From: Cupriavidus basilensis
GTDB lineage: Bacteria; Pseudomonadota; Gammaproteobacteria; Burkholderiales; Burkholderiaceae
Direction: 5' to 3'
Length of the DNA: 64,000 nucleotides
Assembly (NCBI RefSeq): GCF_000832305.1
Contig: NZ_CP010537.1
Location: 2,418,001 to 2,482,000, forward strand
Under the pieces are notes generated by a model. It saw only the letters and a list, made by a program, of their open reading frames with translations. It had not been told where the DNA came from and did no database searches. Position 1 is the stretch's first letter, and each line of letters begins with the position of its first letter. Positions 43,386-52,762 of this stretch are shown here, piece by piece. Position numbers and translations under genes: made by a program.

Positions 43386-43527
43386 CTAAGAGGCTGTTTC
43401 AAAATGAAGCGAAGCGGTTCTGGCTAGGCGCGCGGCCGCAGACAGTACAACTGGTACGGCAAGGCCGCGCAACGACGCCAGAATCTTTTTGAAATGGCCT
43501 CTAAGAGGTTGAAATGGCCTCTAAAGG
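43386..43527. repeat. Palindromic repeat element (REP/MITE-like)
   Basis: Outer arms CTAAGAGGCTGTTTCAAAA (43386-43404) and its imperfect complement (43487-43505) enclose nested complementary pairs: TTCTGGC with GCCAGAA, and GCGCGGCC with GGCCGCGC. After it comes a second copy of the right-hand edge (TTGAAATGGCCTCTAA, 43509-43524). The nested palindrome with edge duplication looks like a non-autonomous mobile or REP element. Confidence 0.6.
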
Positions 43528-44000
43528 CCGAGATCGCTCAGGCTGGCGTGGTCGTCCGGCCGGCGCCCCAGGGGCCAGAAGAACTTGCGCTCGGACGCCT
43601 TGATCGGCGCATCGTTGATGCACGCAAAGCGCCGCTGCATCAGGCCGGCTTCGTTGAACTCCCAGTTCTCGTTGCCGTAGGAGCGATACCAGTTGCCCGA
43701 ATCGTCATGCCACTCGTACGCAAACCGTACCGCGATGCGGTTGCCGTCGAAAGCCCACAGTTCCTTGATCAGGCGGTAGTCCAGCTCCTTCTGCCACTTT
43801 CGCGCCAGGAAGCCGACGATGGCCTCGCGCCCGTTCACGAACTCCGCGCGGTTGCGCCACGCGCTGTCGACGGTGTAGGCAAGCGCCACACGCTCGGGGT
43901 CGCGGCTGTTCCAGCCGTCTTCGGCGCCGCGTACTTTCTGGATGGCGGTTTCACGGGTGAACGGGGGCACGGGCGGGCGGATTTCGGGGTTGGACGGCAT
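43521..44000 (-). CDS. DUF1348 / NTF2-like (SnoaL-fold) protein
   Basis: 159 aa with AGGAGAAG before ATG 44000. The sequence matches the DUF1348 type of small alpha+beta cone-fold proteins: [60 protein letters not shown] and [20 protein letters not shown]. Function not established. The perfect TetR-type palindrome 75-110 bp upstream suggests induction with, or repression by, the TetR protein encoded downstream. Its 3' end touches the repeat element. Confidence 0.85.
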   Translation of the reverse strand: MPSNPEIRPPVPPFTRETAIQKVRGAEDGWNSRDPERVALAYTVDSAWRNRAEFVNGREAIVGFLARKWQKELDYRLIKELWAFDGNRIAVRFAYEWHDDSGNWYRSYGNENWEFNEAGLMQRRFACINDAPIKASERKFFWPLGRRPDDHASLSDLGL

Positions 44001-44074
44001 CGACTTCTCCTGGCTGTGACAGCAATGCATTGAAAAAAGGCGGCCTGCAGCGCATTCGGCGAATCCATAATGAT

Positions 44075-44111
44075 ACAGACCTGTCTACATTATTTTAGTA
44101 GACAGGTCTGT
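44075..44111. promoter_or_regulatory. Probable TetR operator
   Basis: ACAGACCTGTCTAC (44075-44088) and GTAGACAGGTCTGT (44098-44111) are perfect 14-bp inverted repeats with a 9-bp AT-rich spacer, upstream of the DUF1348-TetR pair. Repeated AGAC/GTCT elements are common in TetR-family operators. Confidence 0.65.
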
Positions 44112-44136
44112 CTGTCAAGGAAAATCTGCAGGCGTG

Positions 44137-44157
44137 AAAAAACCGGCAATCCGCCGG
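44137..44157 (-). terminator. Terminator of the flavin reductase gene
   Basis: On the minus strand CCGGC-GGATT-GCCGG is followed by six Ts, ~45 bp after the stop of the gene at 44201-44821. Confidence 0.65.
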
Positions 44158-44200
44158 CCTGGAATCCGCCATCGACGCCGAGAAGGCGTCGAGGAAGCGC

Positions 44201-44821
44201 TCAGCGCGGGCGCCGCATGCGGAACAGCGCCTCGGGTCCGATCTCGAAGTAGTCGGCCGGCCCGCCGCCGCGCAGGATCGGCCGGGCCGCGGCCGTGTCA
44301 TAGATGCCGTCCTTCAACAGCGCCTTGTCCACGTGCACGCCGACCACCTCGCCCAGCACCAGCCAGGTCGGCACCTGATGGCCATCGGCGCCCTCGAGCT
44401 GGATCAGCTGGGTGAGCTTGCACTCGAACGAGACCGGGCTTTGCGCCACCCGCGGCACCGCGACCAGGCGCGACGCTACCGGCGTGAGTCCTGCCAGCTC
44501 GAACTCGTCGACCTCCGGCGGCACGGCCGCGCAGCTCGCGTTCATGGCGTCGGCCAGCGGCCGCGTGGCCAGGTTCCAGCAGAACTCGCGGGTCTGCTCG
44601 ATATTGCGCACGCTGTCCTTGTAGCCAATGCTGGAAAAACCCACGATGGGCGGCGTGTAGTTGAAGGCGTTGAAGAAGCTATAGGGCGCGAGATTGACGA
44701 TCCCATCGCCCGCGCGCGACGAAATCCAGCCGATCGGGCGCGGCCCGACGATGGCGTTGAAGGGATCATGCGGCAGGCCATGCCCGTTGGCGGGCTCGTA
44801 GAAATAGGGTTCGGCAGACAC
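44201..44821 (-). CDS. Flavin reductase family protein (FMN-binding split barrel)
   Basis: 206 aa. The family pattern is evident: FNAIVGPRPIGWISSRAGDG, NLAPYSFFNAFNYTPPIVGF, KDSVRNIEQTREFCWNLAT, and SFECKLTQLIQLEG near the end. These proteins bind FMN and reduce flavin with NAD(P)H or act as related oxidoreductases. Ends in a clear intrinsic terminator; separated from the GntR gene upstream by ~150 bp on the same strand. Confidence 0.88.
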   Translation of the reverse strand: MSAEPYFYEPANGHGLPHDPFNAIVGPRPIGWISSRAGDGIVNLAPYSFFNAFNYTPPIVGFSSIGYKDSVRNIEQTREFCWNLATRPLADAMNASCAAVPPEVDEFELAGLTPVASRLVAVPRVAQSPVSFECKLTQLIQLEGADGHQVPTWLVLGEVVGVHVDKALLKDGIYDTAAARPILRGGGPADYFEIGPEALFRMRRPR

Positions 44822-44972
44822 GAAGCGGGAGACTCGGGAAAACAGCGTTGAGAAGCGGAGGCAGCGCCGCCGCCCCCTTGACCAGATGTTACCGGGCGCC
44901 CGTGAGCGCCAGACAAGCCGTCTGCGATGCTACCAGTTGGCGCGCCAGCGCGTTCGGCGCGGCGCGGTTGGC

Positions 44973-45689
44973 TCAGCGCCCTCCCGCGGCGGCGGCCGGC
45001 TCGTCATAAGCGTCCTGCGCCAGCAGCACCAGATCGGCGACGGCCTTGCCACCCGCCGAAAGATGCGCGCGCATCGCGGCGGCCGCCGCGTCCGCGTCGC
45101 CCGCCAGTACCGCCGCCACGATCACGCCATGCTCCTGGAAGGAACTCGGCACGCGAGCGGGGTTGATGAGTCCGCGATGGCGCCAGTAGATCGCCAGCCG
45201 CCGCCGCAGCATGCGAATCTGCTCAGCCAGATACGGGTTGGCTGTCGCCTGATAGAGCACGTCGTGGAAATCACGGTTGGCGTCCACATAGCCCGGCGTA
45301 TCGGCCGCCTCCACAAAGGCCCGGCCATGCTCGAACGCCAACGACAGCGCCGCCCTGCCCGCCTCGCTGATGCGCTGCGTTGCCAGCCGGGCCACCACGC
45401 CCTCCATCTCAGCCAGCGTCTCGAACATTGCCACCAGTTCGGCCACGGTTGGCTTGTGCACGAAGATCCCCGCGCGCGGCACGATCGTCACCAGGCCTTG
45501 CGCCGCCAGCATCAGCAATGCCTCCCGCACCGGCGTGCGCGAACTGTCGAACTGCTCGGCCAGCGCCCGCTCGTCCAGCTGCGATCCGGGCTTCAGCTTG
45601 CCGGCGTGAATCTCTTCCTCAATCGCCTCCCGGATCCGGTCCTGGAGTGACTGCACGGGTAAACCTCGATTTGATGCTTCCTTTGGCAT
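44973..45689 (-). CDS. GntR/FCD family transcriptional regulator
   Basis: 238 aa. GntR HTH: LQDRIREAIEEEIHAGKLKP, RALAEQFDSSRTPVREALLM, VTIVPRAGIFVHK. FCD domain with YVDANRDFHDVLYQATANPY carrying the Asp-x3-His metal pair, and FQEHGVIVAAVLAGD. It is divergent from a crotonase / Bug receptor / CoA-transferase gene group, which is the obvious target. Two ATATCTAAA repeats in the 40-bp gap may be its binding sites. Confidence 0.92.
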   Translation of the reverse strand: MPKEASNRGLPVQSLQDRIREAIEEEIHAGKLKPGSQLDERALAEQFDSSRTPVREALLMLAAQGLVTIVPRAGIFVHKPTVAELVAMFETLAEMEGVVARLATQRISEAGRAALSLAFEHGRAFVEAADTPGYVDANRDFHDVLYQATANPYLAEQIRMLRRRLAIYWRHRGLINPARVPSSFQEHGVIVAAVLAGDADAAAAAMRAHLSAGGKAVADLVLLAQDAYDEPAAAAGGR

Positions 45690-45718
45690 ATCTAAAATCT
45701 ACCTCAATATATCTAAAC
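45689..45718. promoter_or_regulatory. Paired ATATCTAAA repeats in a divergent promoter
   Basis: ATATCTAAA occurs at 45689-45697 and 45710-45718, 21 bp apart (two helical turns), between the GntR gene and the crotonase gene. The spacing would put two protein units on one face of the DNA. Candidate GntR sites. Confidence 0.4.
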
Positions 45719-45729
45719 ATCAATCTTAT

Positions 45730-46494
45730 ATGCAAATACACGGCGAACCCCGGCTCAGCATCGATGGAAGCGTTGCAACCATCACCTTTGAACGCCCCGA
45801 AGTGGCGAATCGGCTAAGTCCGCGTGATTTGCTGGTACTTCGCGAGCATATCAACTCCATCAATGCGATGGAGCGTGTTTTGGTTCTGCGCTTCACCGGT
45901 ACCGGCAAGTATTTCTGCAGCGGCTACGACATCGGCGCGCTGGCCAACGCCGACGAGGCGGGGGCGCCGGCCTTCGGCGAGATGATCGACCTGATCGAAG
46001 CCGCTCGCCCGGTCACCATCGCGGCGGTCAACGGCGGCGTCTATGGCGGCGCCACGGATCTGTGCCTGGCCTGCGACTTCCGCGTGGGCGTGCCCCACTG
46101 CGACATGTTCATGCCAGCGGCCAGGCTCGGCCTGCATTTCTACCGGGGCGGGCTGGAGCGCTATGTCAGCCGGCTGGGCGTGGACACCGCCAAGCGCCTC
46201 TTCCTGACGGCTGACCGGCTCGATGCGAATGAAATGCTCAAGGTGGGCTTCCTGACCGAGATCGTCGCGGCCGACACCCTGGCGCAGCGTGTCGATGCGC
46301 TCAGCGCCACGCTCGCCGGCATGGCGCCCATTGCCCTGCTGGGCATGAAGCAGGCCCTGAACCAGATCGCGCGCGGCGCGCTGGACACGGCCGCGCTGGA
46401 ACGCGAGATCGCGCGGGCCGGAGCGTCGGCGGATTTGTGCGAGGGCGCAGCCGCCTGGCGCGAGAAACGCGCCGCGGTATTCACCGGCAGGTAG
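45730..46494 (+). CDS. Enoyl-CoA hydratase/isomerase family protein
   Basis: 254 aa crotonase fold: VATITFERPEVANRLSPRDL, FTGTGKYFCSGYDIGAL for the CoA/oxyanion region, and AAVNGGVYGGATDLCLACDF. The two catalytic glutamates of classical enoyl-CoA hydratases are not in place: the first position reads Asp (GATDL) and the second Ala (FMPAARLGLHF). It may therefore be a different crotonase-fold enzyme, such as an isomerase, hydrolase or lyase. It precedes a Bug receptor and a CoA-transferase, which suggests import of an acid and its activation to a CoA ester. Confidence 0.85.
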   Translation: MQIHGEPRLSIDGSVATITFERPEVANRLSPRDLLVLREHINSINAMERVLVLRFTGTGKYFCSGYDIGALANADEAGAPAFGEMIDLIEAARPVTIAAVNGGVYGGATDLCLACDFRVGVPHCDMFMPAARLGLHFYRGGLERYVSRLGVDTAKRLFLTADRLDANEMLKVGFLTEIVAADTLAQRVDALSATLAGMAPIALLGMKQALNQIARGALDTAALEREIARAGASADLCEGAAAWREKRAAVFTGR

Positions 46495-46518
46495 GCGCGC
46501 CGCGCAAAGCAGAAAGCG

Positions 46519-46553
<35 letters not shown>

Positions 46554-46590
46554 GAACACGGTACGCAAGAAACAAAACCCGGAGACAACG

Positions 46591-47568
46591 ATGACAAAGC
46601 GGCACCCCACCCTGCTGTTCCTGCTAGCATCCGCATCCGCTCTGGCCGGCCCCGCGCTGGCGGCGGACGCCTTCCCGATCAAGCCGATCCGCGTGGTGAT
46701 CGGCTTTCCTGCTGGCGGCGGCGCCGACAACGTGGCGCGGCTGTATGGCGACGCGCTCTCCAAGGAACTCGGGCAGCCGGTTATCGTCGACAACAAGCCT
46801 GGCGCGGGCACCACCATTGCCGCCGAGACCGTGGCCAAGGCGCCGGCCGATGGCTACACGCTGTATATCGCCTCGGCCAGCCTGATGGGCGGCGACAAGG
46901 TGCTCTACAAGAACATCCGCTACGAGCCCACGGACTTTGCGCCCATCACGCGGCTGACCGTCTCGCCGCTGCTGCTGGCGGCCAACAAGGAATCCGGCAT
47001 CACCAGCGTGGCCAGCCTGCTGGCAAAAGCCCGCCAGCACCCCGGCGCGCTCAACTACTCGTCCTCCGGCAACGGCGTGATCACGCACCTGGCCGGCGTG
47101 CAGTTCACCAGGCTGGCCGGCGTGCAGCTTACCCACGTGCCCTACAAGGGCGGCGCGCCGTCCGCGCAGGCGGTGGCCGCCGGCGATGCGCAATTCACCT
47201 TTGCCACGCCAGCTTCCGTGCAGGCCATGATCGATACCGGCAAGGTGGTCGGCATTGCCGTCACCTCCGCCAAGCGCTCTTCCGTGCTGCCGAACTATCC
47301 GACCGTCGCCGAAGCCGGCATCAAAGGCTACGACGTGACCAACTGGTATGGCCTGTTTGCCCCGGCGCAAACGCCGCCCGCCGTGATCGAGAAGCTCTTC
47401 GCCGCTTCCGCCAGGGCACTGGCCAAGCCGGAATTGCGGGCCAGGCTGGCCAGCCGCGGCGAGGAAGTCTCGCCGTCCGCATCGCCCGCGGAGTTCCGGC
47501 AGTTCGCGCAGCGCGAAGGCAAGACCGTGGCAGACCTGACGCTGAGCAGCGGCGCCAGGATCGACTGA
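46591..47568 (+). CDS. Bug family tripartite tricarboxylate transporter receptor
   Basis: 325 aa, periplasmic. Signal peptide ends ALAGPALA, then the Bug pattern: FPIKPIRVVIGFPAGGGADN, IVDNKPGAGTTIAAETVAKA, PADGYTLYIASAS, and LTHVPYKGGAPSAQAVAAGD. These receptors bind small carboxylates; most Bug proteins in Burkholderiales are orphans without adjacent TctAB membrane subunits, as here. Follows the crotonase gene and precedes a CoA-transferase. Confidence 0.93.
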   Translation: MTKRHPTLLFLLASASALAGPALAADAFPIKPIRVVIGFPAGGGADNVARLYGDALSKELGQPVIVDNKPGAGTTIAAETVAKAPADGYTLYIASASLMGGDKVLYKNIRYEPTDFAPITRLTVSPLLLAANKESGITSVASLLAKARQHPGALNYSSSGNGVITHLAGVQFTRLAGVQLTHVPYKGGAPSAQAVAAGDAQFTFATPASVQAMIDTGKVVGIAVTSAKRSSVLPNYPTVAEAGIKGYDVTNWYGLFAPAQTPPAVIEKLFAASARALAKPELRARLASRGEEVSPSASPAEFRQFAQREGKTVADLTLSSGARID

Positions 47569-47630
47569 GCCGCACGCCCTTCCCGCACTCGTTCGATGTA
47601 CCCGGGGCCTCCCGGCCCAAAAGGATTTCC

Positions 47631-48806
47631 ATGAATCGCAATGCCGCAAACCTCCCGCTCGCGGGCTTTACCGTGGTAGACCTGACCCGTGTGCTGGCCG
47701 GTCCCTACTGCACCATGATGCTGGCCGATCTCGGCGCGCGCGTGATCAAGATCGAGAACCCCGCGGGCGGTGACGACTCCCGGCATGTCGGCCCGTTCGT
47801 GGATGGCGAGTCGGCGTACTTCGCCTCGGTCAACCGCAACAAGGAATCCATCGCGCTCGACCTGAAATCCCCGCGCGACCGTGAAGTGCTGGCGGCGATG
47901 ATCGCCGGCGCCGATGTGCTGGTGGAAAACTTCCGTGCCGGCGTGATGGAAAAACTCGGCTTTACATGGGAAGCCTTGCACGCCGCCAATCCGCGCCTGG
48001 TCTATGCCTCGATCTCCGGCTTCGGCCAGACCGGCCCCTACCGCGACCGGCCCGCCTACGACATGGTGGTGCAGGCAATGGGCGGCCTGATGAGCGTGAC
48101 CGGCCAGACCGGCGGCGACCCGGTGCGGGTCGGCGTGTCCATCGGCGACCTTGGCGCGGGACTGTATGCCGCCATTGGCATTCAGTCCGCGCTGCTCAAG
48201 CGCAGCCGCACAGGGCTTGGCGAGCGCGTCGATATCGGCATGCTCGATTGCCAGGTCGCGCTGCTGGAAAACGCCATCGCGCGCCACTCCGCCACCGGCG
48301 CCGTGCCCGCGCCGCTGGGCACGCGCCATCCCTCCATCACGCCGTTCGACATGTTCAAGACCGCTGACGGCTTCATCGTGATTGCAGCGGGCAACGACAC
48401 CTTGTTCCAGAAACTCTGCGCCGCGCTCAGCCTGCCGGCGCTGGCGGCCGACCCGCGCTTTGCCACCGTGCTGGCGCGCAACCAGCACCACGCCGAACTC
48501 AAGACTGGCATGGAAGCGCGCCTGGCTGATGCGGACAGCGCCACCTGGTCGGCCACGCTGGAAGCCGCCGGCGTGCCGCACGGCCCGCTGCAAAGCGTGG
48601 CCGACATCGTGCAGGACCCGCACGTGCAAGCGCGCGGCATGCTGCTGCAAGCCAGCATCGGCGAGGACCGCCCGATCACCCTGGCCGGCAACCCGATCAA
48701 GATCGGCAGCCAGGCAGGCGCGAGCCGCTTCCGGCGCTCGCCAAGGCTGGACGAGCATCGCGCAAGCCTGCTGGAGGAGTTTGGCCAGCATGTCAACATT
48801 GACTGA
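47631..48806 (+). CDS. CaiB/BaiF family (class III) CoA-transferase
   Basis: 391 aa with AAAGGA before ATG 47631. Family pieces: LAGFTVVDLTRVLAGPYCTM, LGARVIKIENPAGGDDSRHV, VNRNKESIALDLKSPRDREV, SISGFGQTGPYRDRPAYDMV. The Asp in AYDMV is at the position of the catalytic aspartate that forms the acyl anhydride. The enzyme moves CoA between carboxylic acids, fitting the neighbouring acid receptor and crotonase. Confidence 0.94.
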   Translation: MNRNAANLPLAGFTVVDLTRVLAGPYCTMMLADLGARVIKIENPAGGDDSRHVGPFVDGESAYFASVNRNKESIALDLKSPRDREVLAAMIAGADVLVENFRAGVMEKLGFTWEALHAANPRLVYASISGFGQTGPYRDRPAYDMVVQAMGGLMSVTGQTGGDPVRVGVSIGDLGAGLYAAIGIQSALLKRSRTGLGERVDIGMLDCQVALLENAIARHSATGAVPAPLGTRHPSITPFDMFKTADGFIVIAAGNDTLFQKLCAALSLPALAADPRFATVLARNQHHAELKTGMEARLADADSATWSATLEAAGVPHGPLQSVADIVQDPHVQARGMLLQASIGEDRPITLAGNPIKIGSQAGASRFRRSPRLDEHRASLLEEFGQHVNID

Positions 48807-48896
48807 CGTTGGATGGCGGTGAACGAAACCAGCGCGGGCACGCCGCATACCCGCCAGACCGGTTAAGCTTGCGCCACCGCAACCACGCCGCTTGCC

Positions 48897-50021
48897 ATGA
48901 CCAAGCCGAGTACGGACCCGAGCGCGCCCGAAGCCGCGCTGGCAGTTGAGTTGGACGTTGAACTGGAGGCCGGGCTGACGGCGGCCATCACGTATCTGAA
49001 CCAGGGCAACGTCGATGCCGCCGCCAGCCATGCGGCCGCGCTCATCGGCCGCTACCCGGCGCATCCCGCCGTGTGCCAACTGAGCGCGCAGATTGCCCTG
49101 CAGCGTGGTGATGCCACGCTGGCGCGGCGCCATATCGCGCAGGGACTCTTGCTGCGGCCGGATCACCTGCCCTCGCTACTGATCGCCGGCCGGGCGGCGC
49201 TGGCCGATGGCGCGGCGGCAGAGGCGCTGCCGCCCCTGTTGCGCGCCTGCGCGCTCAGCGGAAATGCCCTGGAGCCGAGCTATCTCGCTTGCGTCGCCCG
49301 GTTGCAGAGCGGAGCGGCGGACGCTGTGGCGGAACTGGGCCTGCTGATCCAGCGGGCGCCGGGTTTTGCGCCGGCGTGGATCGAACTGGCGGAGGCGATG
49401 CGCCAGGGCGGCGAGCTGCAAGCCGCGCTGGCGGCGCTGGACCGCGCCCTGGCGCTGGACGGCAATATCGCGCGCGCGCAGTTCCAGCGGGGCAAGGTGC
49501 TGCATGCGCTCGGGCGCAAGGCCGAGGCTGCCGGCGCCTTTGCCGGTGCCGTGGCGCTGGAGCCGCGCAGCCGGGAGGCGCGCCTGAACCTGGCCATCGC
49601 GCAGCAAGAACTCGGCGAGCTGAGCGCCGCGCAAGCCACGCTGGAAGCCCTGGTCGGCGCGCATCCGCGGGACTACGACGGCTGGATCCAGCTTGGGCTG
49701 GTGCGGCAAGACCGGCGTGACCTGCGCGGTGCGCAGGCCGCCTTGCGCAGCGCCCTGGCCTGCCAGCCGGACGCTGCGCCGGCGGCGGTCAACCTTGGCA
49801 TCGTGCTGCAGGAAGACGGCCAGCCGGATGCGGCCCTGGCCGCCTATGCCCACGCCTACCGCGTTGCACCGGAGACCTTCGGCCGCATCGCGCAGGCGCT
49901 GTGCTCGGGACCGCACGGCCGGCTATGGGCCGACCTCGGCGCCTTGCGTGCCTTGCTGGCCAGCCTCGGCGTACCGGGCAACCCAGGCAACCCAGGCAAC
50001 CCGGGCAGCATTCAGGACTGA
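48897..50021 (+). CDS. Tetratricopeptide repeat protein
   Basis: 374 aa without signal peptide. About eight TPR-like helical pairs of ~34 residues (for example ALAALDRALALDGNIARAQF and AAVNLGIVLQEDGQPDAALA). It ends in a short P-G-N repeat. TPR proteins are protein-interaction scaffolds; no partner is evident. The last 10 bp overlap the convergent gene. Confidence 0.82.
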   Translation: MTKPSTDPSAPEAALAVELDVELEAGLTAAITYLNQGNVDAAASHAAALIGRYPAHPAVCQLSAQIALQRGDATLARRHIAQGLLLRPDHLPSLLIAGRAALADGAAAEALPPLLRACALSGNALEPSYLACVARLQSGAADAVAELGLLIQRAPGFAPAWIELAEAMRQGGELQAALAALDRALALDGNIARAQFQRGKVLHALGRKAEAAGAFAGAVALEPRSREARLNLAIAQQELGELSAAQATLEALVGAHPRDYDGWIQLGLVRQDRRDLRGAQAALRSALACQPDAAPAAVNLGIVLQEDGQPDAALAAYAHAYRVAPETFGRIAQALCSGPHGRLWADLGALRALLASLGVPGNPGNPGNPGSIQD

Positions 50022-50734
50022 CCACCCCGCTCGCGCGGCGCGCGAAAGCGCTTGCGGTACACGCCGGGCGTGGTCAGCACCTCCGCCGCCAGCTTCTCGT
50101 AGCGCCCGGCGCCCTGCGCGTCGATCGTGCCGAAGGACAGCGCGAGCTCCGCTCGCGGCACCGGGCAGCACTGGGCGACAGGCGTGCCTTTGGGCAGCAC
50201 ACCGTCGAATTGCGCATCGGTCCATAGCGCCGGGAAATTGATGCCCACGTCATGGAAGCGGTCCGCATCGACGAGGCCGCTCAGCGTGCGGAACGGCAGA
50301 TCCCAGCGGTTGGCCGGATGCATCGCCAGCAGCGACCACCCCGGCGGCAGCTCGATCGTCCAGAAACTGTTGAATTTCAGGGCGACGGCATCCGAGTGCA
50401 GCGGCGTGCCGCCCAGTTGCTCCGGCACGTGAAAACTCAGCGGCGCGCGCGGATGGCCGTCGATGCCCGGCTCAGGCAAGTCCCAATCCCACGAGAACAC
50501 GCCCCGCTCCACGCGCACGTCGCATGGCAGCAGGATCACAAAGCCATGGGTCATGGCATCGATAAACGGCGGGCATTGCTTGATGGTGCGGATGTCCCGG
50601 CCGTGCAGGGGCGAGAACGCCTTGGGACGCATCGCCCGCACCCAGTCCGGCAGCGCCTGCTGGGCTGGCCGCGGGCGCGGGAGGTGGTCCTGCAGCAGCG
50701 GATCGCAACGGAAGGTCACTTGCATGGCGTGCAT
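50012..50734 (-). CDS. Conserved hypothetical protein (DUF6065-like)
   Basis: About 240 aa; starts at 50734, 50725 or 50776 are all possible and none has a good ribosome binding site. The conserved core reads RDIRTIKQCPPFIDAMTHGF, GVFSWDWDLPEPGIDGHPRA, KFNSFWTIELPPGWSLLAMH, and FHDVGINFPALWTD. I recall this pattern as the DUF6065 type; no biochemical role is known to me. The protein is rich in Trp and Pro and lacks a signal peptide. Confidence 0.7.
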   Translation of the reverse strand: MHAMQVTFRCDPLLQDHLPRPRPAQQALPDWVRAMRPKAFSPLHGRDIRTIKQCPPFIDAMTHGFVILLPCDVRVERGVFSWDWDLPEPGIDGHPRAPLSFHVPEQLGGTPLHSDAVALKFNSFWTIELPPGWSLLAMHPANRWDLPFRTLSGLVDADRFHDVGINFPALWTDAQFDGVLPKGTPVAQCCPVPRAELALSFGTIDAQGAGRYEKLAAEVLTTPGVYRKRFRAPRERGGQS

Positions 50735-51248
50735 GGCTTGGCTAGGTGGAGGCGCTCGATGGGCCGGAGTGGCCATGCAGTGTAGGGGCGAAGTGGCGAA
50801 ACCGTCTAGTTGCAGTGCCCGCCACCGCACCCCTTACCCAAGGTCCCGGCAGTCCTGACAATTTGGGCGGCATTCGCACGATCGCCGCTTTGGTAGTTGC
50901 CTTCCTGCCCGCGTCCAGCCACAATCCGCGCATTTCTGAATGCCGCGCCAGCCGCCAGCGCAACCTGCCACTCATATTCAATTCCCAATGTCTGCCATGT
51001 TCCGGCCGTTATGAACGAAAGCCGGCCCTCCCTTAGTCTTGCGCCATGTCGGACCGGCAGCGCCAGCACGGAGTGGCGAGCAAGCGGCCGACAGCGGCGT
51101 ACCGGGCCGCATGCGGTGCCGAACGCGACACAAAGCTTGTGCGCGGCGGCCCGCAGACAGCCTCGGCAACGACAACGAAAAAGCGAGACAGCCTGGGGTT
51201 GAGCGACGTAGCCGCCGCCCCAGCGCACCACAAAGGAGACACTCCGCC
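50735..51248. other. Intergenic, no gene recognised
   Basis: About 510 bp before the NCS2 permease. It should hold the permease promoter, but I see no clear promoter, purine-riboswitch-like fold or dyad. Short open frames on both strands lack support. Confidence 0.5.
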
Positions 51249-52667
51249 ATGCTTGAACAGCCGTTCCCCGGACATGCCGCCGCCCCCGGCACCGACGCGA
51301 TCGAGGCCAAGGCCATCGACGCCATCGCGTCCGTGCAAGCCAAGGGCTTGCTCGACCGTTACTTCCAGATCAGCGAGCGCGGCAGCACCGGGCGCCGCGA
51401 GACATTGGCCGGCGCCACCACCTTCATGGCCATGGTCTACTCCGTGTTCGTCGTGCCGGGCATGCTCGGCAAGGCGGGCTTCGATGGCAGCGCCGTGTTC
51501 GTCGCCACTTGCCTGACCGCGGCGTTCGGTTCCTTGTTGATGGGCGTGTGGGCCAAGCTGCCCATCGCCATCGGCTGCGCGATCTCGCTGACCGCTTTCA
51601 CCGCCTTCGGGCTGGTGCTCGGGCAGGGGCTCTCCCCAGCCGTTGCGCTTGGCGCGATCTTCCTGATGGGCGTGGTCTTCACCACCATTTCCGTGACCGG
51701 CGTGCGCTCCTGGATCCTGCGCAACCTGCCGGCGGGCGTGGCGCACGGCACGGGCATCGGCATTGGCTTGTTCCTGCTGCTGATCGCGTCCAACGACGTG
51801 GGCCTGGTGATCAAGAACCCTGGCGCGGGCCTGCCGGTCGCACTGGGCAAAATCACCGCCTTCCCGGTCGTCATGTCGATCCTCGGCCTGGCCGCCATCT
51901 TCGGGCTGGAGCGGCGCCGGGTGCCGGGCGGCATCTTGCTGGTGATCGTCGCCATCTCTGCGCTGGGCCTGGCCTTCGATCCCGCCGTCAAGTTCACGGG
52001 TGTGTTCGCGCTGCCCGCGCTGAGCGCGCCGGGCCATGCCTCGCTGATCGGTGCGATGGACATCAAGGGCGCGCTGTCGCTGACGGTGCTGCCCAGCGTG
52101 CTGGCATTGGTGATGACCGCCGTGTTCGACGCCACCGGCACCATCCGCGCCGTCGCGGGCCAGGCCGGCCAGCTCGATGCGAAGGGCCAGATCCCCAACG
52201 GCGGCCGTGCCCTGACCACGGACTCGCTCAGCTCGATCTTCTCGGCCTTCTTCGGTGGCGCGCCCGCCGCGGCCTACATCGAATCGAGCGTTGGCGTGGC
52301 CGCCGGCGCAAAGACCGGCCTGGCCGCGGTGGTAGTCGGCCTGCTCTTCCTGGCAGTGATCTTCTTCTCGCCGCTGGCCGGGCTGGTGCCTTCGTACGCG
52401 ACGGCACCTGCCCTGATGTATGTGGGCCTGTTGATGCTCAGCAGCGTCAGCAAACTGCATATGGACGATATGGTCGACGCCATGGCCGGCCTGGTCTGCG
52501 CGGTCTTTATCGTGCTGACCTGCAATATCGTCACGGGCATCATGCTGGGCTTCTGCACCCTGGTGATCGGCCGCATCGTGGCCGGTGAATACCGCAAGCT
52601 GAACGTGGGCACCGTGGCCATCGCGCTGGCGCTGGCCGTGTTCTACGGCGGCGGCTGGGCAATCTGA
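51249..52667 (+). CDS. NCS2 family purine permease (AzgA/PbuG-like)
   Basis: 472 aa from ATG 51249 with AAAGGAGA upstream. About twelve to fourteen membrane segments. The AzgA-type signature is plain: [60 protein letters not shown], and [20 protein letters not shown]. These permeases take up adenine, guanine or hypoxanthine with protons. Two intrinsic terminators follow. Confidence 0.92.
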   Translation: MLEQPFPGHAAAPGTDAIEAKAIDAIASVQAKGLLDRYFQISERGSTGRRETLAGATTFMAMVYSVFVVPGMLGKAGFDGSAVFVATCLTAAFGSLLMGVWAKLPIAIGCAISLTAFTAFGLVLGQGLSPAVALGAIFLMGVVFTTISVTGVRSWILRNLPAGVAHGTGIGIGLFLLLIASNDVGLVIKNPGAGLPVALGKITAFPVVMSILGLAAIFGLERRRVPGGILLVIVAISALGLAFDPAVKFTGVFALPALSAPGHASLIGAMDIKGALSLTVLPSVLALVMTAVFDATGTIRAVAGQAGQLDAKGQIPNGGRALTTDSLSSIFSAFFGGAPAAAYIESSVGVAAGAKTGLAAVVVGLLFLAVIFFSPLAGLVPSYATAPALMYVGLLMLSSVSKLHMDDMVDAMAGLVCAVFIVLTCNIVTGIMLGFCTLVIGRIVAGEYRKLNVGTVAIALALAVFYGGGWAI

Positions 52668-52762
52668 GCCTTGACGGCCGTGGCACTGCCCGCGGCCGGC
52701 ATCGAGAGGCGACACCGCGCGGTCCGGCGGGCCATGCGGTGTTGCCACGCAAGCGGGTACTG

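Noticed and set aside
47328..49166. 612-codon minus-strand frame
   Set aside because: Spans several clear plus-strand genes (Bug receptor, CoA-transferase, TPR protein) and shows only composition-driven openness.
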